DNA of 34,369 nucleotides from Polyrhizophydium stewartii (taxonomy: Eukaryota > Chytridiomycota > Chytridiomycetes > Rhizophydiales), in contig JADGIZ010000049.1 in NCBI GenBank assembly GCA_027604665.1, forward strand, positions 1 through 34,369, given 5' to 3'. Position 1 is the stretch's first letter, and every line of letters starts with the position of its first letter. The notes under the pieces are model-generated. The model saw nothing but the letters and a program-made list of their open reading frames with translations. It was not told the origin of the DNA and did no database searches. Of this stretch, positions 21,102-31,600 are shown piece after piece. The position numbers were made by a program, and so were the translations under genes.

Positions 21102-24100
21102 GTGCAGGCGTCAAGCAAACTTTTCCCAAATGTCCGCCGACAATGTCGGTCGCAACCACCAGCGCAGGCACGATCTGGCGCGCGTGCGCCTGACCATGAC
21201 GCCGGCGACGACATCGCTTGTATTCCAACAGCCGCGGATCGCCGCCAGGCACGCATCGTCGCCTCGCACGTCCAAAGCCGTGATATTGCCTGCAGCCCGA
21301 TTTCTCGACAATGCGAGCCCCGCCCCATGGGTGCAGCACGGCCGCGATGCACAAGGCGGTCGGAAGACTCGTGGCAGCTTTACGCAAGGACGCAGAGCAG
21401 CTGCAGCCCACGCAGCATTAGCTCTGTCGGAGTACGGTTCTGAGAGGAAGCAATCTCCCGCGAGCACGCTCAGGTCAATATCTCCCGACCAGAACAGCTT
21501 GCTCGAGCCCTCCGTCGCGAGTGCTTCGGGCGTATCTCTGCAAGAAGGCACGAAATTGGCGCACAGAGTTGGCAAGCCCACGCTCACAACTGACGGCAAT
21601 CCGCATGCCGACTTCCGGGCAGCCTGCGATGCCGGGGGCCTTGCCCGAACAGACTCGCGACGCAACGATGGCGACTCCGTCACTCGAATGGCTTTCATCA
21701 AGAAAATCGGGACCACCGCCAATGCCGCCAACCTGCGGTGCTTAGCGAGCGAGTCTCCAGCGTCATCACCAGATCCCAAAGTTACGTCCCCGTTGCCGAG
21801 CTGTGACCCAGCATACGTTGAGGAGTTCGCCGAATCAGGCGCCTTCCAAGGCCCTCTGTGTGCGCCGGTGATCGAGTTTGGCCGCGATACATCTCACTCG
21901 TTTGGTATGCGAGCGTCGCGGCCGTCGTCATGCGCAACTTCCGTTGTGCTCAAGAGCCGCGGCAGGATTATCGTTAGAAGCAAGTCGCGAATCAAACTGC
22001 GCTTTATCACCAAAGATCCAGTGATCGGTGAGTAGCGCACCCATGTTTACACTTACAGGCTCGGCCTGCTGCTCTCTCTGACAAATGTCCGCAATGCGAG
22101 CCAGAAAAGCGAAGTAAGGATGAGCGAAACACGATTTCGTCATCCCATTCCGCACCGTGCACAGCAGCCACTGCTGCTTCCTTTGAGACGTCAGGCAAAC
22201 CTTTGAATCATCGCGAGGACGGCTTGTGCGAAAAGAGCCTGCTGTCCCGCATTTTGGGGTCCGAAAACAGACACGTCGAAATCACCGCAGACGGTAGTGC
22301 TGAGGATTGGGCTGCTGGCAACAGCAGTGCGGAGGCGCCTCTCGAGAATGGCAAAGATGCGTATGGAGCGAAGAAGTCGCCAGCTCGTCGACCAATGACA
22401 GATCTCGGCGAAGGCTCAGTGCTTGTAGACGCCGAACATGTCTCGAGACAGCCCACAATCGAGAATCACCGGAAGTATGTTTGGCCGCCAAAGACTGCTG
22501 CAAGGCGGCGGCTTCTGGCAAAGAATGCAGGCAGCTTTGCGGGGCTGTTTGCCGTGCCCGACGTGGTGCTTGCCAAGAAGGTTTTCACCAGCAACCGGCT
22601 CGTGCATGAAGGCCGTGCTATGGAGCAGATTGCCATTCACCTCCGGGAGGCGTTTGGCTTTGGGCAGCAAGATGCGAAGACGGTGCCTACCCATGCTCCC
22701 GAAATCTCTGCAAGTGGCGCCGCCGATTCGCTGGGGGATGTATTGGCGATACGCCTGCGAAAAGGCGCTGGCACTCTGGCGCAAGCAAAGGAGTATAGGT
22801 GCAGCACGCAGCGACAGCAGTCAAAGATGCGCAGGATGACTGCACGACCCGTCAATGTCGCGAGGTTGCACGACCCTTGCAACCTTTTTCAAGAGATTTG
22901 CGATAATGGCGTGCAGAAGAAGGTGCAGCAGCAGCTCTTGAACCCGTTTGTAATCCATCGACTGCATCAGCTGCGTGCGCATCCCGAGCCAAAACGAGCG
23001 GTGAAGCGATCGCAGGCAGAGATCAACAGAAACATTGAGTCGGCGATCAATGCCATGCGCCTCTGCGGAGCTGGATCCGGCTGGCCGACTCTTCGGTTTG
23101 GAACAAAGCCTCAAAGAAGGCTTCCGCGTATTGCCGAAAGCTGTGCTGTTGCTGAGATCAGCGATGCGCATGCCATCTGCCAGCACGAAGCGATACAGGC
23201 AACTGTCAGCTATGCGTCCCGCCAAGATGCGGCCGATACAGATGCAGTTGACAAATTGGTCAAGCAGCAGCCAAGGCATGATGAGATGCACCAAAGACGA
23301 GCGGAGTCTTTTGTAAAGAGACGGGTATGATTCATTGCTGTTGAGCTGCAACTTGTATGCGTTCGCGACACTGCTAACCATACCCGCCGTTGATTTAGCC
23401 TCGCGCGCTTCTTCCTATACCACGAGCAGTTGTCAGCGAGGTTCACTCGCCCGACCCGACAAAGCTTGCAACCATGCAGGGTGTTGAGCTCGAGCGCCGC
23501 CCGAGCATCGAGCAGCAGACTCACATTTTAGAGACGCTACTGTGCAAACCGGAGGCGCATTTCTCAGTAGCATTCCATCCGGTGGACAGCAATTTGGAGC
23601 CGCCAACCACGTTTCGCACACGTCCTCGCGCGCGCAAGCCAGACAGCATGAAGCTTCCGGAAAACGTCGAAGGCGTCATATCTCAGCCGCTTTATCTGGT
23701 TGGCGCGCCGGTCGGAAAGGCTGTCGCTGAGGATAAGGCAACCGAAGAGACTGCCCAATCTCCTGAACACTCATCTCAGCAGGGCGTGGCTTGCAGATCA
23801 AAACTGGACTCGGTGAGGTCCTCCGAATCTGATCTGCCGCCGCCTAAGATGCCGAATTTTCAGCAGTTTCCAAAGCGCCGAGAGTCTACCATTATCGAAC
23901 TTCAGTTGCCGTCGGACTTTCTTGCGCATCGTCCGAGTGCTGCTATTGCCCACGAAGGGATGCATCCTCTGGCCACTGCGGCAAAACGTGCAGCTGGTCG
24001 TTATGCTCATTTAGGATTCGAGCAGTTTTCCCCGCTCTCGTTTTCAGAGCGCAGCAGCTTTGAGTCGCAGGCGAAAGCACCAAGCCTCGCAATCGGGCGT

Positions 24101-25636
24101 CATTTAGATTCAGCGAGCAGCAGCCAGTACGACGAGGACCATGGTCTGCTAAGCGTGCAGAGCACAAACTGCGACGCACATGAGCATGGTCACCAACCAC
24201 GAGTCTCTGTCGGTGGACGCGCACTGCCACCAATCGTTCGCAGGCCCACCTTACAAGGGAACCACTTGCTCAATCCAGAAAGACACGGGGAATATGGCAG
24301 AGATCATGCAAGCGATCAAGATGGCGCAAACGGCAGAGCTTCGGAGCTGGAATATCCCAGCGCGGAGGACGGAATTGTGCAGAATCTTCCCGATTACATG
24401 CATACGATCATGGAAGGCATTCAGTATGTCGACAGCTGTATACTGCGCATCCAAAGGTTGTATATATACCTGAATTGCCACTATTGATGTACCAAAGAGC
24501 TGACAGTTGTCAAAGATATTGGCGCCTGCATCTGTTTTGCAGACGGTTTCACCTGCGCACACTTGCTGCGATAACAGTTCAGAGATGCTTCCGCTTGTGG
24601 AAGATCCGGCAGACGTACATTGATACATTGCAGCTGGTATGTCGGCGACTCGGAAGTCTAAAAGTATTTTTGGAGATCGTGGTTGCACTGACAGGCACAT
24701 TGCGCACTGCTCGCGTAGCATCGCATCAATCCGATCTTAGATATTTCACCATACGTGCTGCACATGCACGACCTAAACCGTCGCATTGTTGCTTCGCAGG
24801 CGAACATCAACAATCGGTATTACATCCCAACGTTTCAGATGGGAACGCTCTGGAATCCGACAAAGAGTCTGCTGTTTCTGATGACCCAGCGCATCTTCCG
24901 TCACTACGTGCGCATCCGAACGCGGCGGCTGAACGTAGAGTTGTACCTTGCGATCCCCTCGACACGAAAGGATGTGTGGGACTTGTACACATTGCTGCGC
25001 TCGAAGCTCTTTTCCAAGTACCACATCCCACCCAACTTCAAGCCCAACGCGAAGCTCTATGACTTTGAAGCGGCAGCGCGTCAAGCCCGTGACTCGCGGC
25101 GCCAGTCGACGATTCGCCCGGCCTATGGCGCGGGAATGCCTTCTGAGAGGCTAGAGCGCCGAATCAGCATGGCGATTGGGATGCTGCCTTTTTTACACGC
25201 TCAAAATGGCGGAAACGCAACCGAACGGCGGCTAAGCAACGCGGCGAATGTCCGTGGCGATCCACCACTGATGCCGCCTCAGATCAGCGCGGCGGTCGCA
25301 CGGCGGCTGTCCAACGCCTCGAATCTGGGCTCGCTCTTAGACTCGAACGAGTCGATTGCAATTGGCAGCAGCAGTCTGCCGTCATCTACAGAGTCGTCCA
25401 TGCAAAACGTGCGAGGGCCACGAAGCCGGCTGAACTCGCTGGCGTTGCAGATGGAATCAGAACTCATTATTGCTGCTGTGGTGCGCATGGCCAAGCGGCG
25501 CTTCACACCAGAAGAGGTCATTGAAATGGTGCGTGAGCGCAAGCCAGCGCTTATTCCGACTCACTATCGCCAAGCGCGGCGGAACTCGATGCACCTCGTC
25601 CCGTTCGCCGACCTTCGGCATTCTGTCGCTGCGTGA
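21100..25636 (+). CDS. Large IQ-motif protein, otherwise unrecognised
   Basis: Five exons: 21100-22027, 22105-23324, 23399-24456, 24543-24636, 24719-25636. They total 4218 nt (1405 aa from the first ATG). Later starts at 21130 or 21196 would give 1395 or 1373 aa and leave room for a promoter. The only recognisable element spans a splice junction near residues 1063-1100: ILRIQRRFHLR followed by ITVQRCFRLWKIRQTY, two adjacent IQ-type motifs that typically bind calmodulin or a related light chain. The reconstruction is convincing because joining exons 3 and 4 creates the first IQ motif. The N-terminal 1000 residues are mostly low complexity with basic patches. The C-terminus holds an ordered-looking segment (NRRIVASQANINNRYYIPTF through KLFSKYHIPPNF, about 1112-1200), then repeats of RRxSxA and a final helical region. 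A calmodulin-binding, possibly cytoskeletal role is inferred only from the IQ motifs. AATAAA follows the stop by 3 nt. Confidence 0.7.
22028..22104 (+). other. IQ-gene intron 1 (77 nt)
   Basis: GTGAGT donor, GCCAG acceptor, CTGAC branch-like motif, phase 1; joins KDPVI to EKRSKDERN. A nearer acceptor at 22058 gives a 31-nt intron but runs into a stop. Confidence 0.7.
23325..23398 (+). other. IQ-gene intron 2 (74 nt)
   Basis: GTATGA donor, ATTTAG acceptor, GCTAACC branch-like motif, phase 0; joins ESFVKRR to PRALLPIPRAVV. Confidence 0.75.
24457..24542 (+). other. IQ-gene intron 3 (86 nt)
   Basis: GTTGTA donor (weak), TTTTGCAG acceptor, GCTGAC branch-like motif, phase 2; joins ILRIQ to RRFHLR, creating an IQ motif. 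Confidence 0.75.
24637..24718 (+). other. IQ-gene intron 4 (82 nt)
   Basis: GTATGT donor, GCGTAG acceptor, CTGAC branch-like motif, phase 0; joins IDTLQL to HRINPILDISPYV. Confidence 0.75.
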
Positions 25637-25638
25637 CC

Positions 25639-25644
25639 AATAAA
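25639..25644 (+). terminator. AATAAA polyadenylation signal
   Basis: Canonical AATAAA 3 nt after the stop of the IQ-motif gene and 18 nt before the ATG of the next gene on the same strand. Confidence 0.5.
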
Positions 25645-25661
25645 AGCGACCCTGCCTCGAG

Positions 25662-27639
25662 ATGAGCCAACTCGACTCTGTCGCCGAGATTTCTGAGGCC
25701 GGGCCAGCCAGCTGCGATGTCTCAACCGGCGATGCGAGCTGCCCAGCGAGCAACCGCGACGATGCGGGTGGCCGTAATCAATCAAGCGAGGACAAGGACG
25801 ATGGGGACGAGCTGATTTTGGGCAGCCAGGTCGACGAGAGTGGCGACATTGAGGAGCAGTTTCTCAACTTCTCGCGAAGCATCCAGCGCCACGGCCTGCT
25901 ATCTGCGGTGGCAACGGATGACACCGATCAGCGGCGGCTCTCTGTCAGCGTCTCTCTCCGGCAGACATCGCATTATGGCACGACCGAGGCGGCGCGGCTC
26001 TACAGGCAGCTCTTTTTCAACTCGGTCGACTACGTGGGTCTCTTCCGCGTTAACAGACCCGCGCAGACAGAGGAAACAAGCGTTGGGTCAGTAAAGGAAG
26101 TCCGCAGAATGTTCGAGGACCTTATTCTTGTGCGTTTTACAAAATCAATTGCCGAACGAGCGATCTGTGCTTACGCGGCATGCGCAGGACATTGAGGAAG
26201 CCAAGGATCAGCTTGGCGCCGCGCTCGAGGACGACGTGCATGCTGTCGTGACATCTCTTTCCGAGCACATGCGCGTCCGACTCGAGTCGCTGAAGAGATC
26301 CCACGACATGGACGTGTCACGTGTGCGCCGCGCGTACCGCGCTCGCCTTGCGGACTGCATTGCGCAGATCACGTTCGATGCCGAGGTCAGTGATTGCGCG
26401 CGCGTCTCAACTGCACATTTTCGAATTGGTAAAGCTGATACAAGCAGCAGAAAAACAGGCAGAGCCAGCTAAAGAACCTCAAACAGGGACACGAAGATCA
26501 GATTCGCAACCTTGAAGCCGAGATCTACGAAACAAAGAAACAGTCGAGACATTGCGAAGACGAAATCGTGAAGCTGCGCTCGAGTATGATGAGGCTCCAA
26601 ACGACCATGAAGCGCAACGGCATCTCAGACACTGAGGTGCGCTCTCTGGCCCGATAGAATCTTTTTCAAACTCGACTGCATGTCTATGTTGGCGGAACGC
26701 TGACTCTATAAATGGTCGGGGTCGGCGCGGCGCCAATCCTCACATGCGTAGGCTGGCGCCACAATCTACCAGACCATCGACGACCAACGCGTCAAGCAGA
26801 GCGAGCTTCTCGAGCACTATCAGCGCGCTCTGCAGCTGCGCGACGACAAGATCAGGCACCTTCACGAGCAGCTTTCCAAGCTCGAGGGCCTATTGAGATA
26901 CAAGGGTGATATGAGATCTATCCGCGAGGCAAGAACCCAAGGCGAGGTTTCTGGTGTTCTGGCTCGCTCGATCACGGCGGATGAGTTTGCAAGTCGCAGG
27001 CTGTCATCTAGCCAGCGAGCTTCGAGGTTCAGCGGCCGCGGGAAGACAATGTCAAGTCTGGCAGTCGGCGACGGCTCGCACTTCTTTGGAGAAAGCTCCC
27101 ATCAGTTGATCGGGGCCTTTGGACGTTCGGTAGCCTCGTCGTCTGCGCTCGGGATTGCGTCTGCTTCAATGGCCGCCACGGGTGTTCTTTCCGGCGGAAG
27201 TGCAGCAACCGGTAGCTCGGGCATATTGGGGCAGCCGCGCAGCCTAAACGCCGGCGGCGAGCGAGACCAGCAAGGTGCTCAACACCGCAGCTTGGCCGCT
27301 TCAGGGACGCAAACGAACGTCGTCGACTCCGTGGATATCCAAGTAGCACAGAGCAAGCCGGAGATGCTTCGCGCAGCTTATGAAAGCCGCATCGCGCAGA
27401 TCAAGGCGATGCACCGCACGACAGCCAACGCGTTGATTGAGGAAACGCGTGGGTTGGACGATCAATTCAAAGCCCAGTTCGCGGCCATCTGCCAAGAGGC
27501 ACGCGACGCGAGCGTCCTCAAACGTATCGGGCAAACCAAGTTTGTTATTCTCGAGACGGCAAAGCTCCTGTTTCCGAGCAAGCCCTTAATGGGCATCCCG
27601 TGCGAGACTCAGTGCGACCTCGACAAGGGCAAATTCTGA
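25662..27639 (+). CDS. Coiled-coil protein (580 aa), unrecognised
   Basis: Four exons: 25662-26129, 26188-26385, 26448-26636, 26752-27639. They total 1743 nt and encode 580 aa. The N-terminal 55 residues are acidic and low complexity; a short ordered segment follows (LYRQLFFNSVDYVGLFRV). Coiled coil then runs through the spliced middle: DIEEAKDQLGAAL, VRLESLKRSHDMDVSRV, QLKNLKQGHEDQIRNLEAEI and QSELLEHYQRALQLRDDKIR. A Gly/Ser/Ala-rich linker of about 100 residues separates this from a C-terminal helical segment (EMLRAAYESRIAQIKAMHRT to VILETAKLLF). Exon 3, about 63 codons, has no ATG-initiated frame of its own and emerges only from splice reconstruction. I do not recognise the family; a structural or cytoskeletal role is inferred from composition. 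Its start is only 25 nt after the upstream gene's stop, and its 3' end converges on the LysM gene with a 48-nt gap. Confidence 0.7.
26130..26187 (+). other. Coiled-coil gene intron 1 (58 nt)
   Basis: GTGCGT donor, GCGCAG acceptor, phase 0; joins MFEDLIL to DIEEAKDQL. Confidence 0.78.
26386..26447 (+). other. Coiled-coil gene intron 2 (about 62 nt)
   Basis: GTCAGT donor, AGCAG acceptor, GCTGAT branch-like motif, phase 0. The acceptor may be 3 nt either side (CAAG/CAG/CAG); all options keep frame and lead into QLKNLKQGHEDQIR. Confidence 0.65.
26637..26751 (+). other. Coiled-coil gene intron 3 (115 nt)
   Basis: GTGCGC donor, GCGTAG acceptor, GCTGAC branch-like motif, phase 0; joins GISDTE to AGATIYQTIDDQ. 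A TATAAAT inside it is probably coincidental. Confidence 0.7.
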
Positions 27640-27687
27640 GCCACGCCGTGCGTTGCCGTGTGCTGGCTTCGATGCATGGCTGCTTGC

Positions 27688-28583
27688 TCAACCGACACAC
27701 AATATCTGCGCAGGGTAGATGTACTGCGTGTAGCAGGAGAGCCAGTTGTTGAGTCGCTGGATATCGAGCACAGATATCCCAAACTTTTGTGCGATCAGCC
27801 AGCAAGAATCGCCTTCCTGGACCGTGTAGGTCTTTTGGCATGACCCTGCGGGGGCCGGCGGCTTGGCGTTAGGCGGAAGAACAACAGAGCTCCTGCATAT
27901 GGGGAATCGCGTGCTGCAATAGATACAGACAAATGTTCCTGAAGCCAAGTCAGCAACTCTGGTCAAGCTCTGTCCAATACCAGCCGCGCTCGGTTGCGCG
28001 CACAGCACGAGCCGCAGCGTAAGTGCACTGAGGACGGCGGTGTATCGTCCCGTGTGCCGCTTTGGCCGCGGCAGAGTCTCATCGGACGATGCGGAGAAGG
28101 GGGGCGGAGGCGGAGGCGGAGGCAGAGTCGGAGGCGGAGGCAGAGGCAGAGTCGGAGGCGGAGGCGGAGGCGACAGAAGCGACGATGCCCGCGCAGCCCC
28201 GACGACAACGCACCCGGAACAAGACGGTTGCAGTCGAGCACCGGGTAATTGAGCTCCAGCAGCGAGTCTGTCGAGAAGTTGAAGCGCCGAGCGACGCTTG
28301 CGCATGAGTCGCCTTGCACCGTCACGTAGATGTTTGGGCACGCCGGCAGGTCGACGCTTGGCTCACTTCCAATGACGCCGGGTGGGAGGTTGGCAGCTCG
28401 AGAGACGGCACCAAGACCGCTGGTGCCAGGGTCGCTCCCTGCAGCTGGCCGAGCTCCTGCATGCGCGGGAGCGTCCGAACTGATGCGCGCGCCGAGCAGC
28501 TGTCTGATGCGCGCTCCTGTGCTCTGCGCGGACGCGGCACCGATGATGGCCAAGGCCGCTGCTGCCGCGACAGAGATCCGCAT
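27688..28583 (-). CDS. Secreted protein with two fungal-type LysM domains (206 aa)
   Basis: Two minus-strand exons, 28583-28214 and 27938-27688, total 621 nt and 206 aa. Residues 1-19 are a clear signal peptide (MRISVAAAAALAIIGAASA). LysM 1, about residues 82-130: CPNIYVTV, GDSCASVARRFNFSTDSLLE and DCNRLVPG, completed across the intron by TFVCIY. LysM 2, about 159-206: CQKTYTV, GDSCWLIAQKFGISVLDIQR and YIYPAQILCVG at the very C-terminus. Both carry the GDSC motif and paired cysteines typical of fungal extracellular LysM domains, which bind chitin or related N-acetylglucosamine glycans. A role in cell-wall or chitin binding, either self-protective or effector-like in a host interaction, is inferred from the family. 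There is no catalytic domain or membrane anchor. Joining the exons at GTGCGT/CTTCAG is supported by completion of LysM 1. The gene lies 75 nt downstream of the long coiled-coil gene on the same strand. Confidence 0.85.
27939..28213 (-). other. Intron of the LysM gene (275 nt), longest in the window
   Basis: Minus strand: GTGCGT donor, GGCTTCAG acceptor with GCTGAC about 14 nt upstream, phase 1. It joins NRLVPG to TFVCIY. It contains a purine/pyrimidine repeat and is open in a frame reading polyproline, but its length is not a multiple of three and reading through destroys LysM 1. Confidence 0.78.
28098..28173. repeat. GGAGGC/AGAGTC purine-rich imperfect tandem repeat
   Basis: About 75 nt of imperfect GGAGGC hexamers interspersed with CAGAG(T/G)C on the plus strand (pyrimidine-rich on the minus strand), wholly inside the LysM intron. 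On the transcribed strand it resembles an extended pyrimidine tract. Confidence 0.85.
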
Positions 28584-28658
28584 GTGCTTTTGTGGGGCGA
28601 GACGGCAAGATTGGGAACCGGCGGCGGTCGAAAAGACAGTGCTCTTTAGTGTTCATGT

Positions 28659-31600
28659 TCACAGGCCGTCAAGGCGCGATTTCTTGGGGCTCGGGCCGCG
28701 CCGGCCCTGCAGGTTGACCGAGGTCTGCTGAGCGGCGACAGCATTCTCGTCGGCGGCATCGTGGGTGCTGCGATGGCGCTTGAGCGCCGCCGCGCCGGCA
28801 CTGCTCGGTGAAGGTCTTGGCGCAGCTCCAGTAGTCGAGCCCGTCGTCGTCGGTCCGCGCGCCAGTTGATCATGCTTGCGGATGAACGCCTTGAGTCGCT
28901 CGCAGCGAAGCTCCAGCGACTCTATTGTCTTGAGGTACTTGATGTGCTTTGACTGCAGCAAGTCATTCTCGGCAGCAAAGCGCTGCAGCATCCGCTCGAG
29001 CTCGTGGCCGTTCTGGGACAGGTCCTCGCCGCCGCCAAGGGTGTTTCCAAGAGATGCGGCCGCCGCCTCGGCGCGAGCTGCGTTGGCACGTGCGAGATCC
29101 GCTTGAGCGTGTGCTTCACCAAGAGTCGCCTGGGTCTGCACAAGCTTTGATTGCGAGGCAGCAAGCTGCTCTGTCAGCTGCTTTGCGTGCTCACGGATAT
29201 CATGCAGCTGCCGCTCCGTAAATATCAGACGGTCCTCGAGTTCGTCGCGCTGGGTTGCAAGCAACTTGCTTTCGAGAGAAGCCTTGGCCGCAAGCTTGTC
29301 GAGCTCGGCTGCCTGGCGGTTGAAGACTTCGAGGTCGGCGTCGTGTTGCTGCTTTGAGAGCTCCGACTCCTTGACGAGCGCGTCGATGCGGTCTTGGAGC
29401 GCACGTGTCTGAGAGCTGAGTTGCTCGACGCGCAACTCAAGATCAGCCTTTTGTGCCTCGACCGTGGTTTTCTCTGCTGTAAGCTGCTCGACAGTCTTGA
29501 CGAGCGAGTTGGCTTGACCGCGCGAGGTATCTGCGGCTGAGCGTGCTTCTTTGAGCTTCGCCTCGAGCTCGTTGATAGCAGCAGCACGCTCGGCCGCCTC
29601 TTCACGCCGAACTTGGTCAACGAGCTTGCTCCTGGCGGCCTGATGGTCTCGAAGCATCTGTTCGAGCTGGCTGCGCGCATCGGCCAAGTCCGCCTTGGTG
29701 CGGCCAAGCTCGTCGACGAGCGTGTTGATCTTCTCGGCCGCTTGCGCTGCCGCGTCGCGCTCTCGCGTCTTCTGGCGGTCGAGTTCATCAGAGAGCTGGT
29801 TCACCACTGCCGTGGCGGCTTCAGCCTCACGCTTGAGTTGTGCAACCGTGAGAGCCGATTTTTCAAGCGACGCCTTGTCGAGGATCTCGCACTGCACGTC
29901 CACACTCGCACGCTCCACGTTAAGCCGACGCTCAGACGCCTCGTGCTGCTCAAGCAAGTCGTCGTAGCGCCGCCGAGCGTCGTCCAGTCGGGTCTGCAAT
30001 CCGGAGGCCTCGAGCATGGCCTTCTCGAGCGCAGTCTGAGAGTTCTGCAGAGCCTGGCACAAGTAGACCCAGTCGTCAAGTCAGCGCTTCATGCCAGCAC
30101 TTTGCAACATTTAAGTTCCAGCCTACATGTGCCAATTCTAGCTGCTTTTGTCTCTCGGCGTGAATCAGTTCTTGATGCTCGCGCTGAACTTGCAGGAGTC
30201 TCTGATCCAGCTGCTCGAGACGAGCATGCTCCTCGTTGGCGCGGCGCCGCTCAGATTCAGCCGCTGCTGCTGCTGCCTCCTTGTCGGCGGTGACCTCGTC
30301 GATTGTCGACTTTGCAAGCAGCAGCATCTCTTCGTACTTTTCGAGCGTCGCCCTTGTGGTTGTCATGTCGCTCTCGTAGTTCTTTATCTGCTGGGCAAAC
30401 TCGCTCCGGTCGCGCTCGGTCGCCTCGCGCAGGTCTTCAAGCGCCAGTTCTGCATATGCCGCACGATGGAGATACTCCTCTTGGCTCTGCTCAAACTGCC
30501 GCAGGCTTGATTCCGCCTGGTCAAGCTGCGTCTCGAGCTCTTGCACGCGCGCTTGCGCTGCTTGGTGCTCCGCCTGCAGGTGGGAGATGAACGCCTCGCG
30601 CTCTGCAAGCAGCGCGTCGCGTCGCCCAAGGTCCTCGACGGCCTGGTTCAACAAAGCAATCTTCTCCTCGGCCTTGGCTCGCATGTCGGGAATCAAATCG
30701 CGAGCCTCTTGCAGGGCGAGGCGGGACGCTGCTTCGGCCGCACGCGCCTCGTCGCGCTCCTGCTCGGCAGTCATGCGAAAATGCTCGAGCTGCGACATTA
30801 CAAGCAGTCAGGATGTGCGAGCCAGCGACGATGTAGCAGGACTAGAGGCGAGGCGCTCACCTGCTGCACTTTCTCAGCATATTCCTCTGCTTGAGCACTT
30901 CGCTCGGCCCGCCTCGCGAGGTCGGCTAGAAGATCACCTGCGGCTGCTGCCCATGCAGCCGCGTCGGTCTGGACAAGTGCGCGAGTTAGAAAAGAGCAAT
31001 GTCCAAGCCCACAGGTGCACACGAGGCATAACAACGCACCGACTCTGGGACAGACTCGCGCCCTGAGGCACGGAGTTGCGCCGCAAAGTGCTCGAGAAGC
31101 CCCTGCAGTCTCGCCTCCGAGGTCTCGTAGGCTTTGGAAAGCTGCCCAAGGCGCGAGCGTGCCATGGAAAGCTCGCTTTCGAGACCAGTGCGCGCATCGT
31201 GGGCATGCTCCAAGGAACGGCTGTGCTCACGAGCAATCTCAGCGACTTGAGCAGCTGCCGCAGCAACGGCATTCTTTGCCTCTGCTTCGGTATTTGCGAG
31301 CTGACCGCGAAGAGCGGCAAGCGCCGTATTCTGCGACTCGCGCTCGGCTGCTTGTTCGTCGGAGCGGGCCAAGAGATCCTGCCTTGCGAGGGCCAAATCC
31401 TGCTGCAATTGCTCGACATCGGCGCGCGCGATGCAAGCCTCGGCTGCACTCTCGGCGGCCTCTCGACTCAGGCGCTCGATCGACGATGCTCCTGTAGCGA
31501 GCTTTGCTTCGAGCTGGTCGACAACGCCTTCGAGATATGTAAGCCGCTTGTTTCTGGCGGAAAGCTCGGCTTCAAGATCGCGTGTTTTCTCGAATGCAGT

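Noticed and set aside
21111..21779. Minus-strand 222-codon frame
   Set aside because: Shadow of the plus-strand IQ-gene exon 1, which is longer and connects by phase-compatible splicing to the following exons.
22028..22058. 31-nt intron in the IQ-motif gene
   Set aside because: The frame after that acceptor meets TGA within a few codons; the acceptor at 22104 gives a normal-length intron and an open frame.
26707..26713. TATAAAT as a promoter element
   Set aside because: It lies inside an inferred intron of a gene continuing on both sides; no new start is evident downstream.
27963..28213. Translated Leu/Arg- or Pro-rich region between the LysM domains
   Set aside because: Reading through gives incompatible frames for the two LysM domains; splicing GTGCGT to CTTCAG completes LysM 1 and keeps LysM 2 in frame.
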